This document shows, one piece after another, positions 22,043-28,555 of a DNA stretch of 28,555 bases; position 1 is the first letter of the stretch; every line of letters starts with the position of its first letter. The notes beneath the pieces were generated by a model. It did not search any database, was not told the DNA's origin, and saw only the letters and a list, made by a program, of their open reading frames with translations. Source of the stretch: Candidatus Poseidonia sp. (GTDB lineage: Archaea > Thermoplasmatota > Poseidoniia > Poseidoniales > Poseidoniaceae); assembly GCA_023254365.1 (NCBI GenBank), contig JALRLQ010000012.1, forward strand, positions 1 through 28,555. The letters are read 5' to 3'. The position numbers and the translations under genes are program-made.

Positions 22043-24184
22043 ATGCCCACAGACACGGCAAACAGCGAGGAAAACCTCCACCTCAACGAGGCGGAGAGAG
22101 AAGATACGCAACGGTCTGCATCGCCTCGTCAACAGCGTCGCTGGCTCACCGTCGTTCAGGTGATGGCCCTCATCGTTGCCTTGACACTGGCCCTCTACAA
22201 CAACGCCCTGATCGAGCAGGTTGACACCACCTCCACCGAGGCACCGGCCCTGTTGGTCAGCAGCGAGGGGTTCGAGGGCGTGCCGCCCTGCAACGAAGGC
22301 GGCGTTCGCCTTCACACCGGCCTGGACCTCAACGCCAACAACATCTTGGATGCCACGGAGACCCAAGCCACGACGGTGTTGTGCAACGGTTTGCGAGGGC
22401 TCTCTGGGCCGCAAGGTCAACCCGGGACCAGCGGACAAGACGCCTTTCTGCAACTGCTCGAACACGAGGTGCTTCCTCTCGGCCATGAAACCTGCCCGAC
22501 GGGCGGTACCGCGATGCACAGCGGTTTGGACCTGAACGGCAACGGCACCCTTGAGGAGGACGAAGCCACCTCAAGCGTGGTGGTGTGCAACGGTTCGGTA
22601 GGGACCAACGGATTCAACGGTCTTGACGGAATGGACGGCGTGAACGGGACGACAGGCCATTCTGCTTTGGTCGACAAAGTGCCTGCCCCAACCTACCTCT
22701 GTCTGGACGGGTTCCTCGTTCGCTTTGGCGTGGACGACGGGCAGGGAACCGCCGTGGCCGGAAACGGCCTGCTCGAGGACGAAGAGGTTCACGAAACCCT
22801 CAACTTCTGTTTCGAGCCCTTGCGCTCCGAACGGATCACGGATGTTTTTGAGAATGCTGGGAACTCCATGAACGAAGGGTGCGATGCGGCGGTATGGAGC
22901 GAAAACCACCTCGGCCTGTTGCTGGCCGCCAACGACGGCACCAACGGATGCGAACTCTACCGCTACAGCCCGTTGACAAACGCCACGACCATGGTCACTG
23001 ACCTCCACCCCAACGGGGACGGTATGCCTGGGAAGGACCTCGGATTCCTTCTCGTTGAGCAAACCAACCTCGTGCTGTTTGATGCCACGGACGGAGTGAA
23101 CGGACGCCAACTCTGGGTCACCGATGGCAGCGAAGCAGGTACACGGGTTCTCGGGCAGATCGAGCTTGCTCCACCGGTGCCATGGTTCGAGGGCTACCTG
23201 TTTTTCTCACCCAGCGCTGACTGGTTGTGGACCAACGGCAGCGATTTGCGCGCTTGGCACGAACACCCTGCGTGGAACGCGTCCACCCAAACAGCCGCAC
23301 AGGCCCTCCTTGCACCACTCTCCCAACCCGGGCAAGCATGGATGGTCGGCACCGAACACGGGCTGTGGTTCACGGCCTCGGATGCGACCGGTGACGTGGA
23401 ACCCTACCGCTTGGCCAACGACGGCTCCCTGCAGACATGGGATGTCAACCCTGTGGGGTCCATCCAACTCACCGATGCCTTGGCAGACGGTGAGGACCTC
23501 ATTGCCGTGGCCATGCGTGGAACGGCCAAACAACTGCTTCATCTGTCGACCAACGGGAGCGTGAACTGGTTAACGGCCATCGCACCTTCCACGGGCGACA
23601 CCCACCTCGGTGAGGGAATGGGGTTGCACAGAATTGGTGACAACCTGGTGTACGACGCAGTCGTTTCGGCCAACGAAGCACGCCTCTGGACGACCAACCT
23701 CGCCAACGGTATCACGGTTCAACTCAGCGCAGAACTGCTGGCTCCCGGCGCCCAAGTAGGGGTGGCCAACACGGGAGATCGATTGCTGTTCGACTGCATC
23801 ACGGTCTCACGTGGTACGGAGGTGTGCGTGACCGATGCAACACCGTTGGGCACCAAGGTGCTTCACGACCTCACGCCGGGCGTGGTGTCTTCGGACATTC
23901 GTGGCTTGGTGGCCATCGAAGACGGGTTCGCTTTCATGAGCGACGGGGTCGTTGAAGGCACACCTGTCGGCGTCTCGCTTTGGGTGATTGAGGGTGAAGC
24001 CATGCGGTTGGCGCTGAACCCTTGGCCGGGCAGCAGCAACTCCTCAGGGGCCGTGACCTACGGCAACTTGGTCGTTGGACCCTCCCAACTCTACTTCATC
24101 GCGAACGACGGCTCAAGCGGACACGAATGGTTCAGGTGGAGTCACGGTGAACTGTCGGACGACTGGATCGTCATTGCCCGGTGA
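22043..24184 (+). CDS. Membrane-anchored surface protein with Ca-loop/Cys modules and ELWxxDGT-like repeats
   Basis: A 713-aa protein anchored by one N-terminal helix (about 34-54, WLTVVQVMALIVALTLALY) after a charged cytosolic tail. Next come three short Cys-bearing modules, each with a calcium-loop-like Asp/Asn/Gly segment (GLDLNANNILDATE; GLDLNGNGTLEEDE; AGNGLLEDEEV). Two of them are followed by CNG and Gly-rich collagen-like turns (LSGPQGQPGTSGQD; TNGFNGLDGMDGVNG). The remaining 450 residues look like a beta-propeller with ELWxxDGT-type repeats (LWVTDGSEAGTRVL; VCVTDATPLGTKVL; ANDGTNGCELYRY). ATG 22043 gives a sensible N-terminus; a TTG at 22022 with closer AAGGAG is an alternative adding seven residues. 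An extracellular binding or adhesion role is inferred. It overlaps trhO by 14 nt at the 3' end. Confidence 0.85.
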   Translation: MPTDTANSEENLHLNEAEREDTQRSASPRQQRRWLTVVQVMALIVALTLALYNNALIEQVDTTSTEAPALLVSSEGFEGVPPCNEGGVRLHTGLDLNANNILDATETQATTVLCNGLRGLSGPQGQPGTSGQDAFLQLLEHEVLPLGHETCPTGGTAMHSGLDLNGNGTLEEDEATSSVVVCNGSVGTNGFNGLDGMDGVNGTTGHSALVDKVPAPTYLCLDGFLVRFGVDDGQGTAVAGNGLLEDEEVHETLNFCFEPLRSERITDVFENAGNSMNEGCDAAVWSENHLGLLLAANDGTNGCELYRYSPLTNATTMVTDLHPNGDGMPGKDLGFLLVEQTNLVLFDATDGVNGRQLWVTDGSEAGTRVLGQIELAPPVPWFEGYLFFSPSADWLWTNGSDLRAWHEHPAWNASTQTAAQALLAPLSQPGQAWMVGTEHGLWFTASDATGDVEPYRLANDGSLQTWDVNPVGSIQLTDALADGEDLIAVAMRGTAKQLLHLSTNGSVNWLTAIAPSTGDTHLGEGMGLHRIGDNLVYDAVVSANEARLWTTNLANGITVQLSAELLAPGAQVGVANTGDRLLFDCITVSRGTEVCVTDATPLGTKVLHDLTPGVVSSDIRGLVAIEDGFAFMSDGVVEGTPVGVSLWVIEGEAMRLALNPWPGSSNSSGAVTYGNLVVGPSQLYFIANDGSSGHEWFRWSHGELSDDWIVIAR

Positions 24185-25043
24185 TGGGAACAACATCGTC
24201 GCGACCGAAACAATACGGGCACGACTCGCCGATGACATAGGTCGAAGCGTTTTGTTCCTCTGCCGACAGGGGTTGACGACAGGCAAAACACACCACTGCC
24301 TCGGTCTCGTTGAGGGATGGGTCAACCGCCACACGTTGGTCAAAGACAAAACAATCGCCGTTCCAGTGGTCACCTCCAACCTCCTCAAAGTAGCCCAACA
24401 CGCCACCTTTGAGTTGTTTGACGTTGGTGAACCCCGCTTCCATCATGATGGCGCTCGCTTTTTCACAGCGAATGCCACCGGTGCAGAACATCACCACCGG
24501 TTCTTCCTTCATCGACGAAGGGAGCTTCTTGATGGCCTCGGGAAACGCTCGAAAGGTGCGGATGTCAAGGTCGATGGCGTTCTCGAAGGTTCCAACCCTC
24601 AACTCGTAATCGTTGCGCGTGTCCAACACGTGCACAACTTCACCGCTGTCGAGCATGGCCTTGAAGGCCGAGGGTTCAATCTCTTCACCGGTGAATTCAG
24701 CCGGGCGAATGTGGTCCAACCCGACGGAAATGATCTCCTTTTTTTTACGGACATTCATGCGGTTGAACGGTTGGTAGTCGGTGTAGGATACCTTCAGCGG
24801 GATGCCCTGGAAGCGTCCATCCTTTTCCAAATGAGCAACGAAGGCATCAATGGCTGGTTGGGGGCCGGCCAGAAAGAAATTGATGCCTTCGGGAGCCAAC
24901 AACACCGTGCCTTTGAGCCCTAAATCGGTGCACACACTTCGCAACACGGCCTGCAAGGCATCACGGTCGTCGAGGTCAACGAACCGGTACCCGGCGATGT
25001 TGGTGATGGAGCCCGTCACGCTTTTTCCTGCGGCCACTCGCAT
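24171..25043 (-). CDS. trhO: tRNA U34 hydroxylase TrhO (rhodanese-domain, UPF0176/YceA family)
   Basis: Member of the YceA/TrhO family, which hydroxylates uridine 34 in tRNA to 5-hydroxyuridine using oxygen. The N-terminal ferredoxin-like domain carries GLKGTVLLAPEGINFFLAG. The central rhodanese domain carries VLDTRNDYELRVGTFENAID and the active-site loop MFCTGGIRCEKAS with the catalytic Cys. The C-terminus has a Cys-rich pair (CFACRQPLS and SCPYC) that may bind zinc. From ATG 25043 the length is 290 aa. A GTG at 25019 with AGGA upstream gives MTGSITNIAGYRF and matches the usual family N-terminus slightly better, so the start is uncertain by eight residues. It follows nadE by 15 nt and probably shares its transcript. 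Family assignment is firm. Confidence 0.93.
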   Translation of the reverse strand: MRVAAGKSVTGSITNIAGYRFVDLDDRDALQAVLRSVCTDLGLKGTVLLAPEGINFFLAGPQPAIDAFVAHLEKDGRFQGIPLKVSYTDYQPFNRMNVRKKKEIISVGLDHIRPAEFTGEEIEPSAFKAMLDSGEVVHVLDTRNDYELRVGTFENAIDLDIRTFRAFPEAIKKLPSSMKEEPVVMFCTGGIRCEKASAIMMEAGFTNVKQLKGGVLGYFEEVGGDHWNGDCFVFDQRVAVDPSLNETEAVVCFACRQPLSAEEQNASTYVIGESCPYCFGRDDVVPITGQ

Positions 25044-25058
25044 TTGAGCGCATCGCCC

Positions 25059-26825
25059 TCAAGCAGCGCCGCGCCAATCGTGACGTGAGGCCAGCGGCCG
25101 TCGCCAGCCCTGCCCGAAAGCGCGGGGAGACACCCGAGGAGCAGGTGCCATTTGCCAACGCTTGTGCTCGTTACGCTCAAGGCGCATCAGCACGTCCATC
25201 ACCAAGGCTTCATCGAGGCCTGATGCCACCATTTCATCGGCGTTCAGCCCTCCTTCAATATGGGCTTGCAACACCGCATCCAAGACCTCGTAGGGCGGCA
25301 GTGTGTCCTCGTCCTTCTGGTCAGGTGCCAGTTCCGCCGAGGGAGGCTTGGTCATCGTTGATGCCGAGACAGGGGGGGTCTTTCCTTGCGCTTCTGCACG
25401 CTGATTAAACCGTTGAGCCATGGCGTACACGTCCATCTTGTAGACGTCACCGAGGGGCGCATAGCCTCCTGCCATGTCACCGTACAGGGTGCAATACCCC
25501 TGGGCGATTTCGGACTTGTTCCCCGTCGAGATGGCCATGCTGGTGTTGGCATTGGCATATCCCATCACGACGATGGCTCGCAAGCGAGCCTGCAGGTTCT
25601 CACCGGCAACGGCGTGGCCTTCACGCAGCACGTTGCCGAGCGTCGCTTCCACACTGCTGTGCATGTCGTCGATGCGATGTTCTTCGTAGCGCAACCCGAG
25701 GGCGTGCGCCGTATGGGCTGCATCGTCAATGGAATGCTGAGAGGAAAAGCGGCTCGGCATGGCCAAGCCGGTGACGTGTTCGGGTCCAAGTGCTGCCGCT
25801 GCGACACAGGCGGCAACGGCCGAGTCAATGCCGCCCGACAACCCCAACACGATGGAATGGATGTTCGATTTACGGCAATAATCGGCCAGTCCGGTCACCA
25901 CAGCGTCGGTGAGTTCATCCAGACGATCAACCGAATCATGGCCTGATTCATGGGGTGCGAGCACCATCATTTCACCGGCGCCGATGGAGAGGACGTCAGC
26001 CTCGTTGCTGGCAACCCACCGGCAAGCATCCGGCTGGTCAAGGTCAACCAGCAACACCCCCTCCTGCCACGAGGGGGCAATCACCGCTCTTCCGTCCGGC
26101 CACGCGACCAAACTTCGCCCGTCAAACAGCAAATCGTCGTTGCCACCAACCTGATTGGCCAGCAAAAATGGATGACCCAAAACACGGGCTGCATGGCGTG
26201 CGACCGCCAAGCGGGTGGTGAATTTCTCGCTGTGGAAAGGCGAGGCTGAGAGGTTGACGGTGGCGTCGATGTGAACGCCTTGACGGCACCACTCGGCGAT
26301 GTGTTCGATCGGGTCTTGGCCGTAGGAGGACGGAGTCATGCCCGCCGATTGCCAAGCATCTTCGCACACCGTCACGCCCAACGTTAGCGGCCCCACGGAA
26401 CGAGCGAGCCCTGAACGGTTCTTTGGCGCAAAGTAACGCGCCTCGTCAAACACATCGTAGGTTGGGAGCAATTGCTTTTCTGCCACGATTCGAGCGTGGT
26501 GGTTCCCGGTCACGGTGGTGAATTCCGGCCCACAACGAACCACACCGTTGGTGGGCAACGAGCGAGGCTCCTCTGCAGGCAAGGGTGTGCCAACCAAGAG
26601 AGGGATAGCGGATTGAACGCCCAAGGCCGTCACCATGGAACGTTGAACAAAATCGTGCTCGAGCAGCAAGTCTCGCGGAGGATACCCGCACACGGCCAAT
26701 TCGGTGGACACGCCAACGTCTGCACCGTGTTCAACGGCTTGCTCAGCCAGCCGGCTCAACCGTTCAGCATTGTTCTGCAAATCACCGACCGTGGGGTCGA
26801 GTTGGAGAAGGGCAACGGTGCTCAT
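25059..26825 (-). CDS. nadE: Glutamine-dependent NAD+ synthetase
   Basis: Final enzyme of NAD biosynthesis: amidates deamido-NAD using ammonia released from glutamine. The 588-aa protein has an N-terminal nitrilase-type glutaminase domain with the catalytic triad Glu42 (STELAVCGYPPRDLL), Lys117 (EKQLLPTYDVFDE) and Cys154 (GVTVCEDAW). The C-terminal synthetase domain has the pyrophosphatase P-loop LGLSGGIDSAV near residue 330 and later ISTGNKSEIAQGYCTLYGDM and PPSAELAPDQKDEDTLPPYE. All expected motifs are intact and length is normal. ATG 26825 follows the upstream gene by 21 nt; the ribosome binding site is weak (GAGAGTG). It sits between an Ig/WW-like membrane protein and trhO with no obvious functional link. 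Confidence 0.97.
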   Translation of the reverse strand: MSTVALLQLDPTVGDLQNNAERLSRLAEQAVEHGADVGVSTELAVCGYPPRDLLLEHDFVQRSMVTALGVQSAIPLLVGTPLPAEEPRSLPTNGVVRCGPEFTTVTGNHHARIVAEKQLLPTYDVFDEARYFAPKNRSGLARSVGPLTLGVTVCEDAWQSAGMTPSSYGQDPIEHIAEWCRQGVHIDATVNLSASPFHSEKFTTRLAVARHAARVLGHPFLLANQVGGNDDLLFDGRSLVAWPDGRAVIAPSWQEGVLLVDLDQPDACRWVASNEADVLSIGAGEMMVLAPHESGHDSVDRLDELTDAVVTGLADYCRKSNIHSIVLGLSGGIDSAVAACVAAAALGPEHVTGLAMPSRFSSQHSIDDAAHTAHALGLRYEEHRIDDMHSSVEATLGNVLREGHAVAGENLQARLRAIVVMGYANANTSMAISTGNKSEIAQGYCTLYGDMAGGYAPLGDVYKMDVYAMAQRFNQRAEAQGKTPPVSASTMTKPPSAELAPDQKDEDTLPPYEVLDAVLQAHIEGGLNADEMVASGLDEALVMDVLMRLERNEHKRWQMAPAPRVSPRAFGQGWRRPLASRHDWRGAA

Positions 26826-26846
26826 CGCAGTTCACTCTCGACAACC

Positions 26847-28555
26847 TCAAGGATGCTTTACGATCTCACCGTTGGCGTCCTTGTACCACCACTCGTTGGT
26901 AGCCTTGTCGTGGTACCACCAGTAACCGTCAGCACCCATGACCCAATCCGTTTCTTCGGTCGTTGATGCCTTGGCGGCGGCAGCCGAAGCACCGGCGCTT
27001 TCTGCAGCCGTTTCTGCCGCAACACCGGCAGCCAAATCGAGGTCGTCGTCGTCATCGAGTTCAGAAGAATACTCGTCCCAATCGTAACCAATCTTGGAGC
27101 CTTGGTTGACCGTCATGCGCTTCATCCATGCGAGCAGCATGAACACCACGGCCAGCAACAGCACGGCGGTGATGCTGCCGATGAGCGGGTTGACATCACC
27201 GAACACCTTCTGTGAAAACGAGGGTTCCTCGGCGATTCGGACATCGACGGTTGGCCCACTGGAGGTCTGACCGTTGTCGAGGGTCGCCTCAACCCACTGC
27301 AAGCCGGCATCGGTTGGAGTCCAATCAATGGAAACCAAGCCCACGCTTCCGGCCTCTGCATCGACCGATGTTCGGTAAACGACCACGCGTTCACCGTCCA
27401 TGTTCACCGACTCAAAGACCACGCCGATGGAACCCGCCAGCGTCCCCGTGTTCTCCACTTCAAGTTGAATCGAGGTGGTGTCGCCCACGTCCATTAGCAA
27501 ACGGGAGTAGGTCATGGAGGAGGGCGTCAGTTCGAATTTGGGTTGAAGCCATTCCATGTTCCACGTGGCGATGTAGAGATTGGTGGTTTCTCCGTTCAAA
27601 CCGGTCACGTCATTGCCTGCGAGGTCACGGCCCTCAATGGCAATCTTCACCACCATGCGGTCGATGAGCATCTCATCGGTGATTTCACTCAAGTTCATGT
27701 CGGCATAGACTTCGAGCTGCAACCCGTCAAGTTCCTCGCCTTTGAGCGTGAGGGGTTCACGTCCGGACCGAATCATGTCCCCGGTTTCATAATCCTCAAC
27801 CAACCAGACCAGTTCGAGCGACTGAACATCCAATCCACCCAATTCCTTGAGGGTGACCCGGACTTCGTGGTTTTCACCGCCGAGGACGGCCTGCGGGCGA
27901 GGAGAGAGAACTTCCATCGGAGCAGGACCGGTGCCGTCGACCACAATCCATCGCACGGAGGTTTCCTTGTCCGTCAAATCAACCCCTTGCCCCTCCAGGC
28001 AAGCAACTTCCCACGTCAACGGCAACGAGCCTGAACTGACCGGTGCTTGAACGGGGGTGGACCAAATGCCGTCAATGGCCGTTACCGAGTAGGTTTGGCC
28101 GGCAAACAAAACATCCACCTCACACGGGAAGGCAGGGACGGTGGAGGTTTCGCTGAACACCAATCCGCCAGAAATTTCCATCGGTGTTAACGGCGTCACC
28201 CTCGCCCCATCGCCGAGGAACGAGCCTCGGGTCAAGTGAAGATTGACGGTTTCTTCCGGAATCGCCAATCCTGCAGAGAAGCGCCACCGGTGTTCGGGGA
28301 ACGCCCGGAGTTCTTCTTGGCCCGCTCGGTCCACCACGAGAATGGCGGGCTCTCGCCGGTTTTCGCCAAGGTCAGGCGTGTTCCAGCCAAACATCAATTC
28401 GATGTTGAGCACCATGTCCTTCTCGAACGGACCGGCCAATCCGTTGCTGCCCAGCATGGTGCATGAACGGATGATGAGGTGGCTGGAGGTGGTGGTGCAG
28501 TTGCCCGATTCAAAGGCCCATTCAATCGCCATGGTGTCGCTGCCTTGGTTGCTTG
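26847..28555 (-). CDS. Ig-like membrane protein with C-terminal WW-like tandem motif (5' partial)
   Basis: C-terminal part of a large surface protein. The frame is open to the window edge (S-N-Q-G-S-D-T precedes the first Met at 28532), so the true start is outside. The visible 568 residues are mostly beta-rich external domains. One is a clear APHP/Ig-type module near 340-430 (DTTSIQLEVENTGTLAGSIG; DWTPTDAGLQWVEATLDNG). One membrane helix (PLIGSITAVLLLAVVFMLLA) and a cytosolic tail rich in Asp, Glu and Ala follow. The last about 25 residues hold a tandem aromatic motif, YWWYHDKATN then EWWYKDANGE, resembling WW-domain halves. The overall plan (external Ig modules, helix, acidic tail) parallels the giant protein of the archaellum block. 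Function unknown; the tail may dock a cytosolic partner. Confidence 0.85.
   Translation of the reverse strand, partial: SNQGSDTMAIEWAFESGNCTTTSSHLIIRSCTMLGSNGLAGPFEKDMVLNIELMFGWNTPDLGENRREPAILVVDRAGQEELRAFPEHRWRFSAGLAIPEETVNLHLTRGSFLGDGARVTPLTPMEISGGLVFSETSTVPAFPCEVDVLFAGQTYSVTAIDGIWSTPVQAPVSSGSLPLTWEVACLEGQGVDLTDKETSVRWIVVDGTGPAPMEVLSPRPQAVLGGENHEVRVTLKELGGLDVQSLELVWLVEDYETGDMIRSGREPLTLKGEELDGLQLEVYADMNLSEITDEMLIDRMVVKIAIEGRDLAGNDVTGLNGETTNLYIATWNMEWLQPKFELTPSSMTYSRLLMDVGDTTSIQLEVENTGTLAGSIGVVFESVNMDGERVVVYRTSVDAEAGSVGLVSIDWTPTDAGLQWVEATLDNGQTSSGPTVDVRIAEEPSFSQKVFGDVNPLIGSITAVLLLAVVFMLLAWMKRMTVNQGSKIGYDWDEYSSELDDDDDLDLAAGVAAETAAESAGASAAAAKASTTEETDWVMGADGYWWYHDKATNEWWYKDANGEIVKHP

Noticed and set aside
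22391..22654. True collagen-like domain in the surface protein
   Set aside because: Only a few irregular Gly-X-X turns (GLSGPQGQPGTSG, NGLDGMDG) are present, too short for a stable triple helix.
1..28555. CRISPR arrays, tRNA/rRNA genes, insertion sequences, prophage genes
   Set aside because: No regular direct repeats with spacers, no cloverleaf-like segment, no transposase or integrase motif was seen on reading both strands by eye; a tRNA scan would settle the tRNA point.

Overview
This window reads as a piece of a planktonic marine euryarchaeon, most likely Marine Group II (Candidatus Poseidoniales, Thermoplasmatota). The evidence is a complete archaellum biogenesis core (FlaF, FlaG, FlaH, FlaI, FlaJ and two archaellins), archaeal Shine-Dalgarno sequences (GGAGG, GGTGAT), a moderately GC-rich and very compact genome, and several large membrane-anchored proteins built from Ig-like modules. 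The lineage call is inference; there is no rRNA gene here to confirm it. No tRNA, rRNA, CRISPR array or insertion sequence was seen.

Layout. (1) 2-2802, plus strand: a 5'-truncated PolX DNA polymerase with a PHP domain, a two-helix membrane miniprotein, and an endonuclease III missing one iron-sulfur cysteine. (2) 17223-2807, minus strand: a block of about 14 kb. In transcription order it holds a 144-aa basic helical protein; a giant secreted, membrane-anchored Ig-repeat protein of about 1640 aa; a 317-aa coiled-coil plus beta-sandwich protein; archaellins FlaB1 and FlaB2; a 286-aa protein in the FlaC/D/E position; FlaF; FlaG; FlaH; FlaI; FlaJ; and a small three-helix membrane protein. Most junctions overlap by 8 nt or are 3-13 nt apart. 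The largest internal gaps (53-58 nt) flank the archaellin pair, and each contains a stem-loop. (3) 17411-19197, plus strand: Bcp-type peroxiredoxin, hexapeptide acyltransferase and flavin-reductase-like protein. (4) 21934-19188, minus strand: a single-chain aconitase X overlapping a nucleotide-sugar epimerase by 4 nt. (5) 22043-24184, plus strand: a membrane-anchored, calcium-loop-containing surface protein. (6) 28555-24171, minus strand: a 5'-truncated Ig/WW-like membrane protein, NAD synthetase and the tRNA hydroxylase TrhO.

Main point of interest. The archaellum locus begins with three genes that I do not recognise as standard archaellum components. The giant Ig-repeat protein is rich in N-glycosylation sequons and has a C-terminal membrane and cytoplasmic part. 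The 317-aa protein has beta-sandwich domains but no signal peptide. FlaF carries an inserted 'GSGY...APTV' type module. The two archaellins have no N-X-S/T sequon, share a cysteine pair, and have Ala rather than Gly before the signal-peptide cleavage site. I infer a variant archaellum in which the giant protein may supply the extracellular stator anchor that FlaF/FlaG usually find in an S-layer. This is a hypothesis from gene context.
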